Assembly (NCBI RefSeq): GCF_003096835.1
Contig: NZ_QENZ01000006.1
Span: 1 to 54,775, forward strand
DNA: 54,775 nucleotides
Direction: 5' to 3'
Source of the DNA: Balneicella halophila
GTDB taxonomy: Bacteria > Bacteroidota > Bacteroidia > Bacteroidales > Balneicellaceae
Shown here: positions 17,746-27,300 of the stretch, one piece after another
Layout of the letters: each line of letters starts with the position of its first letter
How positions within the stretch are numbered: the stretch's first letter is position 1
Translations under genes and position numbers: made by a program
Notes under the pieces: generated by a model
Seen by the model: only the letters and a program-made list of their open reading frames with translations
What the model was told of the DNA's origin: nothing
Database searches by the model: none

Positions 17746-18054
17746 ATGAAAACAACAAAGAGCATAATTATTTTAGCAGCCTTTCTAATAATGGCAGCCG
17801 TAGTGGTCGATTTATATTTTTTATTAGATGTTGATACTCCAAATAAATACGTAGGAGCATATATCGGTATTGCAGCTATTGCTACTTTATTTATTCCACT
17901 GGTTTTAATACCTAGAACAGAGCAAAAAATCCGTAGACTAAAACAAAAAATTGAGGAAAAAGATCAAGAAATAGGACGACTCCAAAAGTCTTTAGAACAG
18001 AGTAATGAGGTTATCAATATTGTACCTAATAAAGGTAATGATGTAGAAATGTAA
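17746..18054 (+). CDS. Small membrane protein with C-terminal coiled coil
   Basis: The 102-residue protein has two membrane helices (about residues 6-28 and 38-60). A charged coiled coil follows, of the type KIRRLKQKIEEKDQEIGRLQKSLEQ. Function unknown. The open frame starts with TTG at 17716 and ATG at 17719, but the ATG at 17746, preceded by an A-rich stretch, gives a clean MKTTKSIIILAAF membrane start. It follows the acyltransferase by 60 bases. Confidence 0.65.
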   Translation: MKTTKSIIILAAFLIMAAVVVDLYFLLDVDTPNKYVGAYIGIAAIATLFIPLVLIPRTEQKIRRLKQKIEEKDQEIGRLQKSLEQSNEVINIVPNKGNDVEM

Positions 18055-18061
18055 CAAAGAA

Positions 18062-18093
18062 TTTTGTGAATTAGAGAATTATTATTTTCTTTG
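18062..18093 (+). promoter_or_regulatory. Possible promoter of the trp leader
   Basis: TTTTG (18062-18066) resembles a -33 box, and TTTCTTTG (ending 18093) lies at about the right spacing for a -7 element with one mismatch. A transcript from here would start at or just upstream of the leader peptide. Confidence 0.35.
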
Positions 18094-18098
18094 GACTA

Positions 18099-18134
18099 AT
18101 GAAAAATATGACAAACATAAATCGTTGGTGGTAA
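18099..18134 (+). CDS. trpL: trp leader peptide (attenuator control peptide)
   Basis: A short frame from the ATG at 18099 reads MKNMTNINRWW-stop, ending in two adjacent Trp codons (TGG TGG at 18126-18131) and a TAA at 18132. An in-frame ATG at 18108 would also work. Ribosomes would stall here when charged tRNA-Trp is scarce. The frame lies about 120 bases before trpG and is followed by alternative hairpins ending in an intrinsic terminator, the classical trp attenuator layout. It is seen directly in sequence; expression is inferred. Confidence 0.8.
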   Translation: MKNMTNINRWW

Positions 18135-18231
18135 TTGCACAATAATTAGATTGGCGCAGCGATGTTTGTTTGAAAGAAATATAAAGACAAAAATGGATAA
18201 GACCTACTGCGTAGCAGTAGGTCTTTTTTTC
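18121..18231 (+). promoter_or_regulatory. trp attenuator (alternative RNA hairpins and terminator)
   Basis: Four segments can be assigned. Segment 1, ATCGTTG (18121-18127), overlaps the Trp codons and pairs with CAGCGAT (18157-18163). The overlapping GCGCAG (18154-18159) can instead pair with CTGCGT (18207-18212), forming an antiterminator. That disrupts the terminator stem GACCTACTGC (18201-18210) with GCAGTAGGTC (18214-18223), which is followed by seven T. Stalling at the Trp codons would mask segment 1, free segment 2 and let trpG-trpB be transcribed. Confidence 0.75.
18199..18231 (+). terminator. Terminator hairpin of the trp attenuator
   Basis: The stem AAGACCTACTGC/GCAGTAGGTCTT (12 bp, 3-base loop) runs into a T tract ending about 25 bases before the trpG start. 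It would stop transcription when tryptophan is plentiful. Confidence 0.88.
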
Positions 18232-18255
18232 TTTAAAAGAAATCGTAAAAAAAAC

Positions 18256-18828
18256 ATGAATTTAGCAGTAATAGATAATTATGATTCGTTTACCTATAAC
18301 TTAGTAGAATACCTGCATAAGATTGGGCAGAGTACTATTTCCGTTTTTCGTAATGATGAAGTTGAAACAAACGAATTAGCAAACTTTGATGCTATTATTT
18401 TGTCACCCGGACCTGGGCTTCCCAGCGAGGCAGGTATTTTAATGGAGGTAATTGAAACCTATAAAAAAGATAAAAAAATACTCGGTATTTGTTTAGGACA
18501 TCAAGCAATTGTAGAGGTCTATGGAGGTAGCCTGAAAAATGCAGAGAATGTACAGCATGGTATTACTACATTAGCTACAAGAACAGCCACAAATAGAGGG
18601 TGTTTACACAATCTTCCTCGGCATTTTGAAATTGGACATTACCATTCCTGGCATGTTTGTAAGCAAGACTTACCATCTTGTCTAGAGGTAAGCTGTTATG
18701 ATGAAAATGGAGTTATCATGGGAGTTTTACATAAAGAAGATAGGGTAGAAGGGTTACAGTTTCATCCAGAATCTGTTCTAACACCCTTAGGATTACAAAT
18801 GTTAGAAAACTGGATACACAACAAATAA
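18256..18828 (+). CDS. trpG: Anthranilate synthase glutamine amidotransferase subunit
   Basis: This class I glutamine amidotransferase supplies ammonia to TrpE. The catalytic triad is visible: nucleophile Cys79 in GICLGHQ, and His170 with the following Glu in FHPES. The N-terminus LAVIDNYDSFTYNLVEYL is typical of TrpG/PabA, and 190 residues is normal. The open frame runs back to 18151, but that part overlaps the attenuator terminator, so I start at the ATG at 18256. TrpG and PabA are hard to tell apart; the trp attenuator and trpB neighbour favour TrpG. The partner trpE is not in the window. Confidence 0.9.
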   Translation: MNLAVIDNYDSFTYNLVEYLHKIGQSTISVFRNDEVETNELANFDAIILSPGPGLPSEAGILMEVIETYKKDKKILGICLGHQAIVEVYGGSLKNAENVQHGITTLATRTATNRGCLHNLPRHFEIGHYHSWHVCKQDLPSCLEVSCYDENGVIMGVLHKEDRVEGLQFHPESVLTPLGLQMLENWIHNK

Positions 18829-18854
18829 AAACAATCAATAAAAAAAAACACACT

Positions 18855-20021
18855 ATGAAAAATTATCAAATTGACAGCAAAGGGTATTATGGAGAATTTG
18901 GAGGAGCCCTTATTCCATATGTTTTAAGTGGACCTATTAATAAGCTTGCTGAGGATTACAAGGAGATTCTGGAAAGTGATTCTTTCAAAAAAGAATATGA
19001 AGCTTTGCTGAAAGAGTATGTAGGTCGACCTTCACCACTATATCATGCTGCCAATCTTTCAGAAAAGTATGGTGCAAATATTTATCTGAAGCGTGAAGAC
19101 TTGAACCATACAGGAGCACACAAAATCAACAATACATTAGGTCAAATATTATTAGCCAAACAGCTAGGTAAATCCAATGTAATAGCAGAGACAGGTGCAG
19201 GACAGCATGGTGTAGCTACAGCTACGGTATGTGCAAAGTTTGGAATGAAATGCACCATATTTATGGGAGCTCTTGATGTGAAAAGGCAAGCACCAAACGT
19301 AGGCAGGATTAAGTTTCTTGGAGCTGATGTAGTTACTGTCGAATCTGGCGGTGGAGCTTTGACCAGTGCAGTGGATGCTGCATTGGGTTACTGGATTGAA
19401 AATCCGGACTCTTATTTCCTTATTGGGTCTGCAGTTGGACCGCATCCCTATCCTGATATGGTTGCAAGATTGCAATCAATTATATCGAAAGAATTAAAAG
19501 TGCAAGTACCAAGACAGCCGGATTATATCATAGCATCAGTTGGTGGAGGGAGTAACGCCACAGGAGCATTTTATCATTTTTTTGACGATGAACAAGTAAA
19601 GCTTGTAGCTGCTGAGGCAGAAGGTAAAGGTATAGAAACCGGAAAGCATGCTGCAACTCTTACTGCGGGTAAAGAAGGCGTTTTGCATGGTAGTCGCACA
19701 CTGGTTATTCAAGATGAAAAAGGAGAAGTTGTAGAACCTTATTCCATATCATCAGGTTTAGATTATCCGGGAGTAGGACCTTTGTATGCACATCTGCTGT
19801 CTATTGGTAGAATAGAAGCTCTTGCCATAAAAGATGATGAAGCATTAAATGCTGCGAAATTATTGTCTCAAAAAGAAGGTATTATTCCAGCTTTGGAATC
19901 TGCACACGCTTTGGCAGCTTTAGAAAAGATAAATTTTAAGAAAGATGATATAGTCGTAGTTAATCTCTCTGGAAGAGGAGACAAGGATATGAATACTTAT
20001 TTGAATTATTTTAACTATTAA
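18855..20021 (+). CDS. trpB: Tryptophan synthase beta chain
   Basis: This PLP enzyme joins indole and serine to make tryptophan, normally in an alpha2-beta2 complex with TrpA. The PLP lysine is Lys90 in GAHKINNTLG. Further motifs are ETGAGQHGVATA, the phosphate-binding GGGSNATG, and LSGRGDKDM near the end. The 388-residue length is normal. It lies 26 bases after trpG under the same attenuator. The rest of the pathway (trpE, D, C, F, A) is absent here and must be elsewhere. TrpB2-type features are not evident. Confidence 0.96.
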   Translation: MKNYQIDSKGYYGEFGGALIPYVLSGPINKLAEDYKEILESDSFKKEYEALLKEYVGRPSPLYHAANLSEKYGANIYLKREDLNHTGAHKINNTLGQILLAKQLGKSNVIAETGAGQHGVATATVCAKFGMKCTIFMGALDVKRQAPNVGRIKFLGADVVTVESGGGALTSAVDAALGYWIENPDSYFLIGSAVGPHPYPDMVARLQSIISKELKVQVPRQPDYIIASVGGGSNATGAFYHFFDDEQVKLVAAEAEGKGIETGKHAATLTAGKEGVLHGSRTLVIQDEKGEVVEPYSISSGLDYPGVGPLYAHLLSIGRIEALAIKDDEALNAAKLLSQKEGIIPALESAHALAALEKINFKKDDIVVVNLSGRGDKDMNTYLNYFNY

Positions 20022-20099
20022 AAAGAACTCAGAAAATAGTTTATATGTATTAATATTCGTATTTTTGAAAATAGATTTATAATTAAAATAATTAACACT

Positions 20100-20504
20100 A
20101 TGTTGAGAGACTTCAAAAAATTCCTATTAAAAGGTGATATCGTAGCTTTAGCAACTGCGGTAATCATTGGTGGTGCATTTAGCAAAATTATTGGCTCATT
20201 AGTCGCTGATGTTTTCATGCCAATCATTGGTTTATTAATGGGTGGTAAAAATGTAAATGACCTATTTATAACTTTAGATGGTAGCCACTATGAAACATTG
20301 GCAGCTGCACAAGAAGCTGGTGCTGCGGTTATGTCTTATGGTAACTTCATACAAGCTATTATTGACTTTATCCTTATAGGTTTAGTTGTATATTTAATAT
20401 TGAAAGCATACGACAAAACTAAGAAAAAGGAAGAGGCTGTTCCTGTAGCACCGCCCAAAGAGGAAATTCTTCTTACCGAAATTAGAGATTTACTAAAGAA
20501 ATAA
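20100..20504 (+). CDS. mscL: Large-conductance mechanosensitive channel
   Basis: MscL is a homopentameric inner-membrane safety valve opened by membrane tension in hypo-osmotic shock. The 134-residue protein shows the canonical N-terminal helix (DFKKFLLKGDIVALA), the glycine-rich first membrane helix (AVIIGGAFSKIIGSLVADVFMPIIGLL), a periplasmic loop, a second helix (IQAIIDFILIGLVVYLILKAY) and a charged cytoplasmic tail. A strong terminator follows, facing the CLC genes. Confidence 0.96.
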   Translation: MLRDFKKFLLKGDIVALATAVIIGGAFSKIIGSLVADVFMPIIGLLMGGKNVNDLFITLDGSHYETLAAAQEAGAAVMSYGNFIQAIIDFILIGLVVYLILKAYDKTKKKEEAVPVAPPKEEILLTEIRDLLKK

Positions 20505-20531
20505 ATCTTGTATAAGAATTCAAATAATTTT

Positions 20532-20567
20532 AGTGCTTCATTCAAATAAGAATGAGGCACTTTTTTT
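20532..20567 (+). terminator. Terminator after mscL
   Basis: AGTGCTTCATT (20532-20542) pairs with AATGAGGCACT (20551-20561; one G-T pair), followed by seven T. It separates mscL from the convergent CLC channel. Confidence 0.88.
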
Positions 20568-22353
20568 ATCCATTTGAAATATCCATAAGAAGTTCCCGAT
20601 AAACAGAAAACATCTTTGATTTTGATACAAAACCATTATATTTCCCCCGGTCAACAACCGGTAAATTCCATGCATTTGAACGTTGAAACTTATCCATAAC
20701 CGTTTGCATAGTGTCTTCTATGAAGATTAGTTCATCGGGCATGGTTGTAATAGACTGTATAGTCGTGGAGTCATAGAGACTACTATCAAACATAATCTCT
20801 CTGATATCATCTATATAAACTACCCCTTTAAATTGTTCTTCTTCATCCACCACAGGAAATAGGTTGCGTGAGGAGTGCTCAATCGCATTGATGACATCGC
20901 GCAGTGTGCCATCATAATTGACTGTGATAAAATTTGTTTCTAGAACCTTATCCATTTGCATAAACATCAGAACGACTTTGTCCTTATTGTGTGTTATTAG
21001 CTTGCCTTGTAATCCTAATTCTACTGTATATACTGAGTATTTTAAGAAATACTTTGTAAAGCTAAATGAAATGGCAGCTGTTATCATTAGAGGTATGAAT
21101 AAATTATAACCACCAGTGAGCTCAGCAATCAAGAAAATAGCGGTAAGTGGTGCATGGAGAACTCCTGCTAGTAAACCACTCATCCCAACTAGAGTAAAAC
21201 AGCTCTCCGATACATGCATTTTCAAAAAAGGAAAGTTATTAATAATCTTGGCTAAAATATTTCCCATGATACTTCCCATAAACAGTGTAGGAGCAAAAAT
21301 TCCACCAACGCCACCTGCACCAAAAGTAATAGATGTAGCTATTACTTTAAAGAATACAAGTCCTGACAGGATAGCAATAACCAGCCAAATATTTTCAATA
21401 TCAGCATCAAAAAATGGAGACATTAATGCGGTAGCAGTTTCTCCTTTTATTAAATCATTGATGGTTTGAAACCCCTCACCATAGAGTGGGGGCATTATAT
21501 ACACTAGCGCTCCCAAGGCTAAGCCTCCAATGATAAGTCTCTCGATTTGAGTATTTATACGACGAAACATTTTATGTAACGTGTCATATGCTTTTGCAAA
21601 ATAAATAGAGCAAAGTCCTGCAATAATACCCAGAGCAATATAAAATGGAATCTCAGACACGAGAAATTCTTGACCAATGTAATAAGGCATAATACGCTCT
21701 GAACCAAAAAAGAAGTAAGAAGTTATGATTGCAGACACAGAAGCTAAAATTAAGGGTATCATAGAGACAAATGTAAGGTCAAGACTGAACACCTCAATAG
21801 CAAACAGGATACCCGCAATAGGTGCCTTGAAAATAGAAGACATTGTACCTGCTGCTGCACAACCTATCAATAATATTCGCGTGGATTGTTTTGTGTGAAA
21901 TAGGCGCGCTAAGTTGGATCCTACAGCAGCCCCAGTTGCACAAGTGGGTCCCTCTAAACCCACTGAACCGCCAAAACCCACAGTTATAGGAGCGGTAAGC
22001 ATACTCCCATACATTTGAAACTTATCCATAATTCCTTTTTTCTGAGATATAGCATACAGAGTAGAGGGAATACCATGACTTACTTTTTTCTTTATGATAT
22101 ATTTTAGAATTAAATAGACAATAAAACACCCAATCAACGGGAAGATGAAGTAAAAACCAATATAATAATTCTGAATAATACCCTCTCGTAATCGGGTTTG
22201 AATAAAAAAAGTAAGGTTCTTTAGAATAACAGCTACCATTCCAGAAGTAAACCCAACAACGATACTAAGAATAAGAACATACTGATGTTCTGTGAGGTGT
22301 TTTTGTCTTAGGTGAATAATCTGATCTATTATTCTTCTAAAAAAGCGTAGCAT
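20566..22353 (-). CDS. CLC-family chloride channel/transporter with CBS domains (copy 1)
   Basis: This 595-residue CLC protein has about ten or more membrane segments over residues 25-440 and two C-terminal CBS domains (about 460-590). CLC signatures are SHGIP, GSVGLEGPT (carrying the gating glutamate) and GGVGGIFAPTLFMG. A glutamate also stands at the internal proton-site region (FAIEVFSLDL), compatible with chloride/proton antiport, though this is not decisive. The CBS pair suggests control by a nucleotide ligand. A close paralogue lies immediately upstream on the same strand. The stop overlaps the mscL terminator region. Confidence 0.92.
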   Translation of the reverse strand: MLRFFRRIIDQIIHLRQKHLTEHQYVLILSIVVGFTSGMVAVILKNLTFFIQTRLREGIIQNYYIGFYFIFPLIGCFIVYLILKYIIKKKVSHGIPSTLYAISQKKGIMDKFQMYGSMLTAPITVGFGGSVGLEGPTCATGAAVGSNLARLFHTKQSTRILLIGCAAAGTMSSIFKAPIAGILFAIEVFSLDLTFVSMIPLILASVSAIITSYFFFGSERIMPYYIGQEFLVSEIPFYIALGIIAGLCSIYFAKAYDTLHKMFRRINTQIERLIIGGLALGALVYIMPPLYGEGFQTINDLIKGETATALMSPFFDADIENIWLVIAILSGLVFFKVIATSITFGAGGVGGIFAPTLFMGSIMGNILAKIINNFPFLKMHVSESCFTLVGMSGLLAGVLHAPLTAIFLIAELTGGYNLFIPLMITAAISFSFTKYFLKYSVYTVELGLQGKLITHNKDKVVLMFMQMDKVLETNFITVNYDGTLRDVINAIEHSSRNLFPVVDEEEQFKGVVYIDDIREIMFDSSLYDSTTIQSITTMPDELIFIEDTMQTVMDKFQRSNAWNLPVVDRGKYNGFVSKSKMFSVYRELLMDISNG

Positions 22354-22486
22354 ATTTGAGTCTAAATTATGTTGCCTTAAAGAATGTACTTAAAATCAAA
22401 GATACTATTTTTTAGCAACTTTCAATAATGGTAACAATCGACTGATTGTGCCACTTACCAGCCGACATTTGTTTGACCAGCTTTAA

Positions 22487-24274
22487 TTAGTCGTTAGTAA
22501 TATCTACGAGAAGTTTTCGGTAAACAGATAACATTTTAGATTTTGAAACAAAACCCACATATTTACCCATATCCACAACAGGAAGATTCCATGCATCAGA
22601 ACGTTGAAACTTATCCATAACCGTGGGCATGCTATCATCATAATAAATAATCTCTCCTGGCATAGTTGTCAGTGATGCAACAGTTGTTTTGTCATAGAGC
22701 TTACTATCAAACATCATTTCACGAACGTCATCTAAGAAAATAACTCCTTTAAATTTATTATCATCATCAACTACGGGATAAATATTACGTGATGAGTGTG
22801 CGATTACTTCCACTAAATCTCCTAACATAGCATCATAATTGATAGTGACAAAGTTCTTTTCTATTACCTTGTCCAGTTGCATAAACATTAATACTACTTT
22901 ATCCTTATTGTGAGTTACTAACTTCCCTTGTAGCCCAAGCTCAGCAGTATATACAGAATAATTGAGATAATATTTAGTGAGGCTGTAAGAGATTGCAGCA
23001 GTGAGCATTAGTGGTATAAATAAATTGTAGCCTCCTGTGAGTTCTGCAATAAGGAAGATTGCTGTAAGAGGTGCATGAAGGACACCTGCCATAAGACCAC
23101 CCATACCTACAAGTGTAAAACTGCTTTCGTGCACACTAAGGTTTAGATACGGAATATTGTTTATAATTTTTGCTATAGTATTTCCCATAATACTGCCCAT
23201 AAAGAGCACAGGAGCAAAAATACCACCCACACCACCGGCACCAAAGGTGATAGATGTTGCAATAATTTTCACAAAAACCAATCCTGAAAGCAACGCAATA
23301 ACCACCCATACATTTTCTAGGTTGAAATTAAATATTGGGGCAACTAGTGCTACTTCTGGATTTCCTTTTATGAGACTATTTATCATATTGAAGCCCTCAC
23401 CATATAACGGTGGCATGAAATAAACAATCACGCCTAATGCAAGCCCACCAATAATAAATCTTTCGACTGGCGTATTTATTCGGTTAAATATTCTATGTGT
23501 ATAATCATAGACTTTCGCAAAATATATAGAAACAAAGCCTGCTATTATTCCCAAAACTACGTAGTAGGGAAGATCTGCAACCATAAAATTCTCCTCTATA
23601 TGAAAGGGAATGATTCGTTCTGATCCAAAAAACATGAAAGAGGTAATAATGGCAGAAAGTGAGGCTAATAACAAAGGTACTAAAGACATCAGAGTTAGGT
23701 CTAAACTAAAAACCTCAATAGCAAATACGATAGCAGCTACCGGTGCCTTAAAAATAGATGAGAGCGCGCCGGCTGCGGCACATCCAATCAATAATGTGCG
23801 TGTATTTTGTTTGATTCTAAAAGCACTTGCCAAATTTGAACCAATGGCAGCTCCGGTAGCTACAGTAGGTCCCTCTAGCCCCACGGAACCGCCAAAACCA
23901 ATAGTTACTGGTGCCGTAAGAATACTACCATACATCTGGAATTTTTTCATTATACCTTTACGTTGCGAAATAGCATATAGTGTGGAAGGAATTCCGTGAC
24001 TTACTTTATGTTTGATGATGTATTTCATTATGAGATAAACCAGAAACAGACCTATAAGAGGAAATACAAAGTAAAAACCGATGTAATAATCTTGAATAAT
24101 CCCTTCACGTAGACGGTATTGAATAAAGTGAGTAAAATTTTTGAGAACAACAGCACCAAGTCCAGAAGTTAATCCCACCACAATACTGAGAATATAGATA
24201 AATTGACGTTCAGTCAAATTCTTCTGTCTCCATTCAATAAAAAATTCTAATAGCTTACTTAGTTTCTGTAGCAT
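22487..24274 (-). CDS. CLC-family chloride channel/transporter with CBS domains (copy 2)
   Basis: This is a second 595-residue CLC-CBS protein, exactly the same length as its downstream neighbour and clearly a tandem duplicate. Long blocks are shared, including SHGIPSTLYAISQ, the gating GSVGLEGPT, GGVGGIFAP, and a matching CBS tail. Differences are scattered and mostly conservative, so both copies look functional and the duplication is not recent. The genes are 133 bases apart. The upstream copy may be transcribed first with the TamB-like gene behind it on the same strand. Confidence 0.92.
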   Translation of the reverse strand: MLQKLSKLLEFFIEWRQKNLTERQFIYILSIVVGLTSGLGAVVLKNFTHFIQYRLREGIIQDYYIGFYFVFPLIGLFLVYLIMKYIIKHKVSHGIPSTLYAISQRKGIMKKFQMYGSILTAPVTIGFGGSVGLEGPTVATGAAIGSNLASAFRIKQNTRTLLIGCAAAGALSSIFKAPVAAIVFAIEVFSLDLTLMSLVPLLLASLSAIITSFMFFGSERIIPFHIEENFMVADLPYYVVLGIIAGFVSIYFAKVYDYTHRIFNRINTPVERFIIGGLALGVIVYFMPPLYGEGFNMINSLIKGNPEVALVAPIFNFNLENVWVVIALLSGLVFVKIIATSITFGAGGVGGIFAPVLFMGSIMGNTIAKIINNIPYLNLSVHESSFTLVGMGGLMAGVLHAPLTAIFLIAELTGGYNLFIPLMLTAAISYSLTKYYLNYSVYTAELGLQGKLVTHNKDKVVLMFMQLDKVIEKNFVTINYDAMLGDLVEVIAHSSRNIYPVVDDDNKFKGVIFLDDVREMMFDSKLYDKTTVASLTTMPGEIIYYDDSMPTVMDKFQRSDAWNLPVVDMGKYVGFVSKSKMLSVYRKLLVDITND

Positions 24275-24330
24275 ATTATAAAATAAATTTTATCTCTAAA
24301 TGAAAAGATTTTTTGTGACTACAAAGAAAG

Positions 24331-27300
24331 TCATTTTTTACGTGATTTTTTATTCCATCCGAGTTTTTCTTTATATCGTTGTATGAGTTCTTTAAATGTA
24401 TTAAACTCTTCATTATAAACAATACCTACACCTTGTATATTTCTTTTGTTCTCATAATAATATAGATTGTCTTTTGCATGTGAAAATGCACGTAATTTAA
24501 GATTACCCTTTTTATTGAGTTTTATATCAAAGTCAATATCTCCAATAAAGTCATTAAATCTATTGGCTTCATCTTGAGACGAAAAACCGAAATTTCCAGA
24601 AATAATAACCCTGTCTTGCAATAATTCTGTAGAAATTGCTAATCCAAGTTCTTCTTGAGTCATGTCATCACCAGGCTTGTAGATGAATCCAATATTAACG
24701 TCATCACTAAATTGAGACAATATATTACTTATCTGCTGTGATAGAAGCTCGCTAGTTGTTGATGCTAATGCATTTGTATTGTTGTTTCCAGAGGCATTTG
24801 GATTATATTCAGGTACAGTGAATCTATTAAATATCAATAATGACAGCACCTGTTTTGTTATATCAGTAGTCTGGAGTGTAGCTTGTATATTCCCTTTTGT
24901 TGTATTGTCAAGATTTGGAAAATCAATCTCGAAGGTAAGTTTCGGATCTTCGAGCTGTCCTGTTATATGAGTTTTACAAACGACCAGTGTTTGTCGTTGT
25001 TTTACAGAATTATTATCTTGATTGAGTAGGGGTTGTAGGGATGTTTTTAGTTGATAAACTGCATCTAAATTCACGAAGGCTTTTTCTGGAGCACCATTCC
25101 ACTGTATAGTACCACCTTCGTTCAGAATAAATTTTTTATTTACGATTCCCTCTAACGAGTAGTAAAAACTACCTTGAGAAACCGTGTATTGTCCCATTAC
25201 ATATTGTTTGCCCTCTCTGTCCCTTCTTACGAATAAGTCTGCACTACCTTGTGATTTTAAAGTACTACCATTATTGGCTTCTAAAACTACTTGAATTTCG
25301 GAAGTTGGGTCTATACTGAAATCAACATTGAAAGAAATAGGACTTTTGGCTCCAGTTGGAATGAAAAGGATGTCGTTGCTTTCTAGGTATTTGATGCTGT
25401 CTGCCGGATTTATAAATGTAATAAATTCATTGTCAGATACTTCACTAGCACTTCCATAAGGGACTATAATTTTCGATCTGCTGTCGGTTGATACGTCTCC
25501 TCTTACAGAGATATGTGAAAAATCACCAGTAATATTCAAATCTGAAGTTATTTTAGCATCACCGTAGGCTAGAGGCTGATAGGAATCTCTTAGTACTCTA
25601 AAGTTTTCAGTAGTTAATTTTAGATCTATTTCAGAGTTATTATTCATACCTAGTAAGACTTTACCATTTAGGGTAGCTGTTTTCTCACGTTCGTCAAATA
25701 TTTTAAAATTTTCGAATAGCATTTGACTATTGTTTACCGTTATCGTTTCGTTCAGGTGATATGGTACACCTGTTTCAGTTATGGTAATGTTTGGAATATC
25801 AAAATTTAGTTTGCCATCAATAATAGGATTTTCTACGTTGCCTTTAGATGTAAGTTTCCCGTTTATTGTTCCCTCTATATTCGAAAGAAAATCATTAGTA
25901 AAAACTGAAAATAGTTTCAAGTCGAAATCATCTAAATTGAGAGCGTAATTTAGAGAATTATCATTCATTCCATATAGCCCATTTATAGTAAGTAGCTCCT
26001 TTTCTGCCAAGGTTAATGATCCTACAGTTTGTAGCGCTTGCTTTTCTCGAATCCAATCGGAATTGACATTTAGCATTCCAAAATTCTGATTCTCTACAAT
26101 GAGCTTTGGAATACGTAAATCGGAATCTAATGTATAGGCATCATCGTTTTGTTGGTATTTTACGTAGCCAGACATTTTTGCCGAGAGCTTTATATCATCA
26201 CTGACAAACATATTCCAAAGATATCCTGTTTCAAAAGCTTTGAGGTTAACATTCAGATAATCAGTCTTATTTTTAGACCAAAGTCCATCTACTTCAATTG
26301 ATTCTTTCTTATTTTTAATTTTAAATTCTTTGATTGCTATATTTGTACTATCTATTACTAGCTTAGATTCAGTGATAGACCATTTTTTATTATTTAAAGT
26401 AAATTTTGTTGGTGCTATCTTATTTTCAACCGAAATTTGTTTGTTATCTATTTCTTTTAATATAGATGATAAAGATATGCTCCCATCGTAGGGTAATCTT
26501 TTATCTCCCCAATGTATGTTTGTTGTCATTTGATTGTTTGCAACATTATTATCAAGAGTGAAAAATAGAATATTATAATCATCCGTGAGGTTTATTCTGC
26601 TTATTGTAAGTTTATTATTGAGTGTATGATCACCAGTAGCACTGAAATTTATTTTGTGAAAGGCTTTATCGCCGAATTTCAAATAATCAGCGTTAAAATT
26701 CAACTGCATTTTAGTAGAGTTTCCAAGTGTATAATATGCTGATAATATCGCATTTTCACTTAGTGCATAATCGTCATAAAACAAATTCAGGACTGGATTT
26801 ATATTTTTAAAATTAATTTTCACTTCACTGCTTTCGTCAATGTGTAGACTGTCAGCTAAATTTAAATACCCTACGTCAATGTAATTTGAAAGCAATCGCA
26901 TGGGCAATGTTGGAATTTCTGTTGTTTTAAAGTCGCCACTAAGATGAGCTTCAATGTACTCAGAATTGAGATATAATGTGCGATTATTTTCATTTAAGGA
27001 TGAAACAATACTGATAGTATCAGCTTGGAGTTTCCCTTTACTGTTTGCATAGGCAAAGTCATAAATGCGTATATCCCCTGTGGCATTATCAATATTTCCG
27101 CCATCTATATGAGATGTCACATTGAAGCTAACTGTAGCTAAACTGTCATGTGAAAGTCTGTTTAAGTTGAGTTTTGAAAGTCTTGCATGATCCAGAGCCA
27201 AGGAAAAGTTCATTTTGGGAATATCTTCATGGAGGTCTATATTCCCTTTGAAATCAAAAGTGATATGTTCATCATTCATTTTTACATTTCCATCGAATAT

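Noticed and set aside
18151-18255. N-terminal extension of trpG to 18151
   Set aside because: It overlaps the attenuator terminator and lacks similarity to TrpG. The ATG at 18256 begins the conserved NLAVIDNYDSF block.
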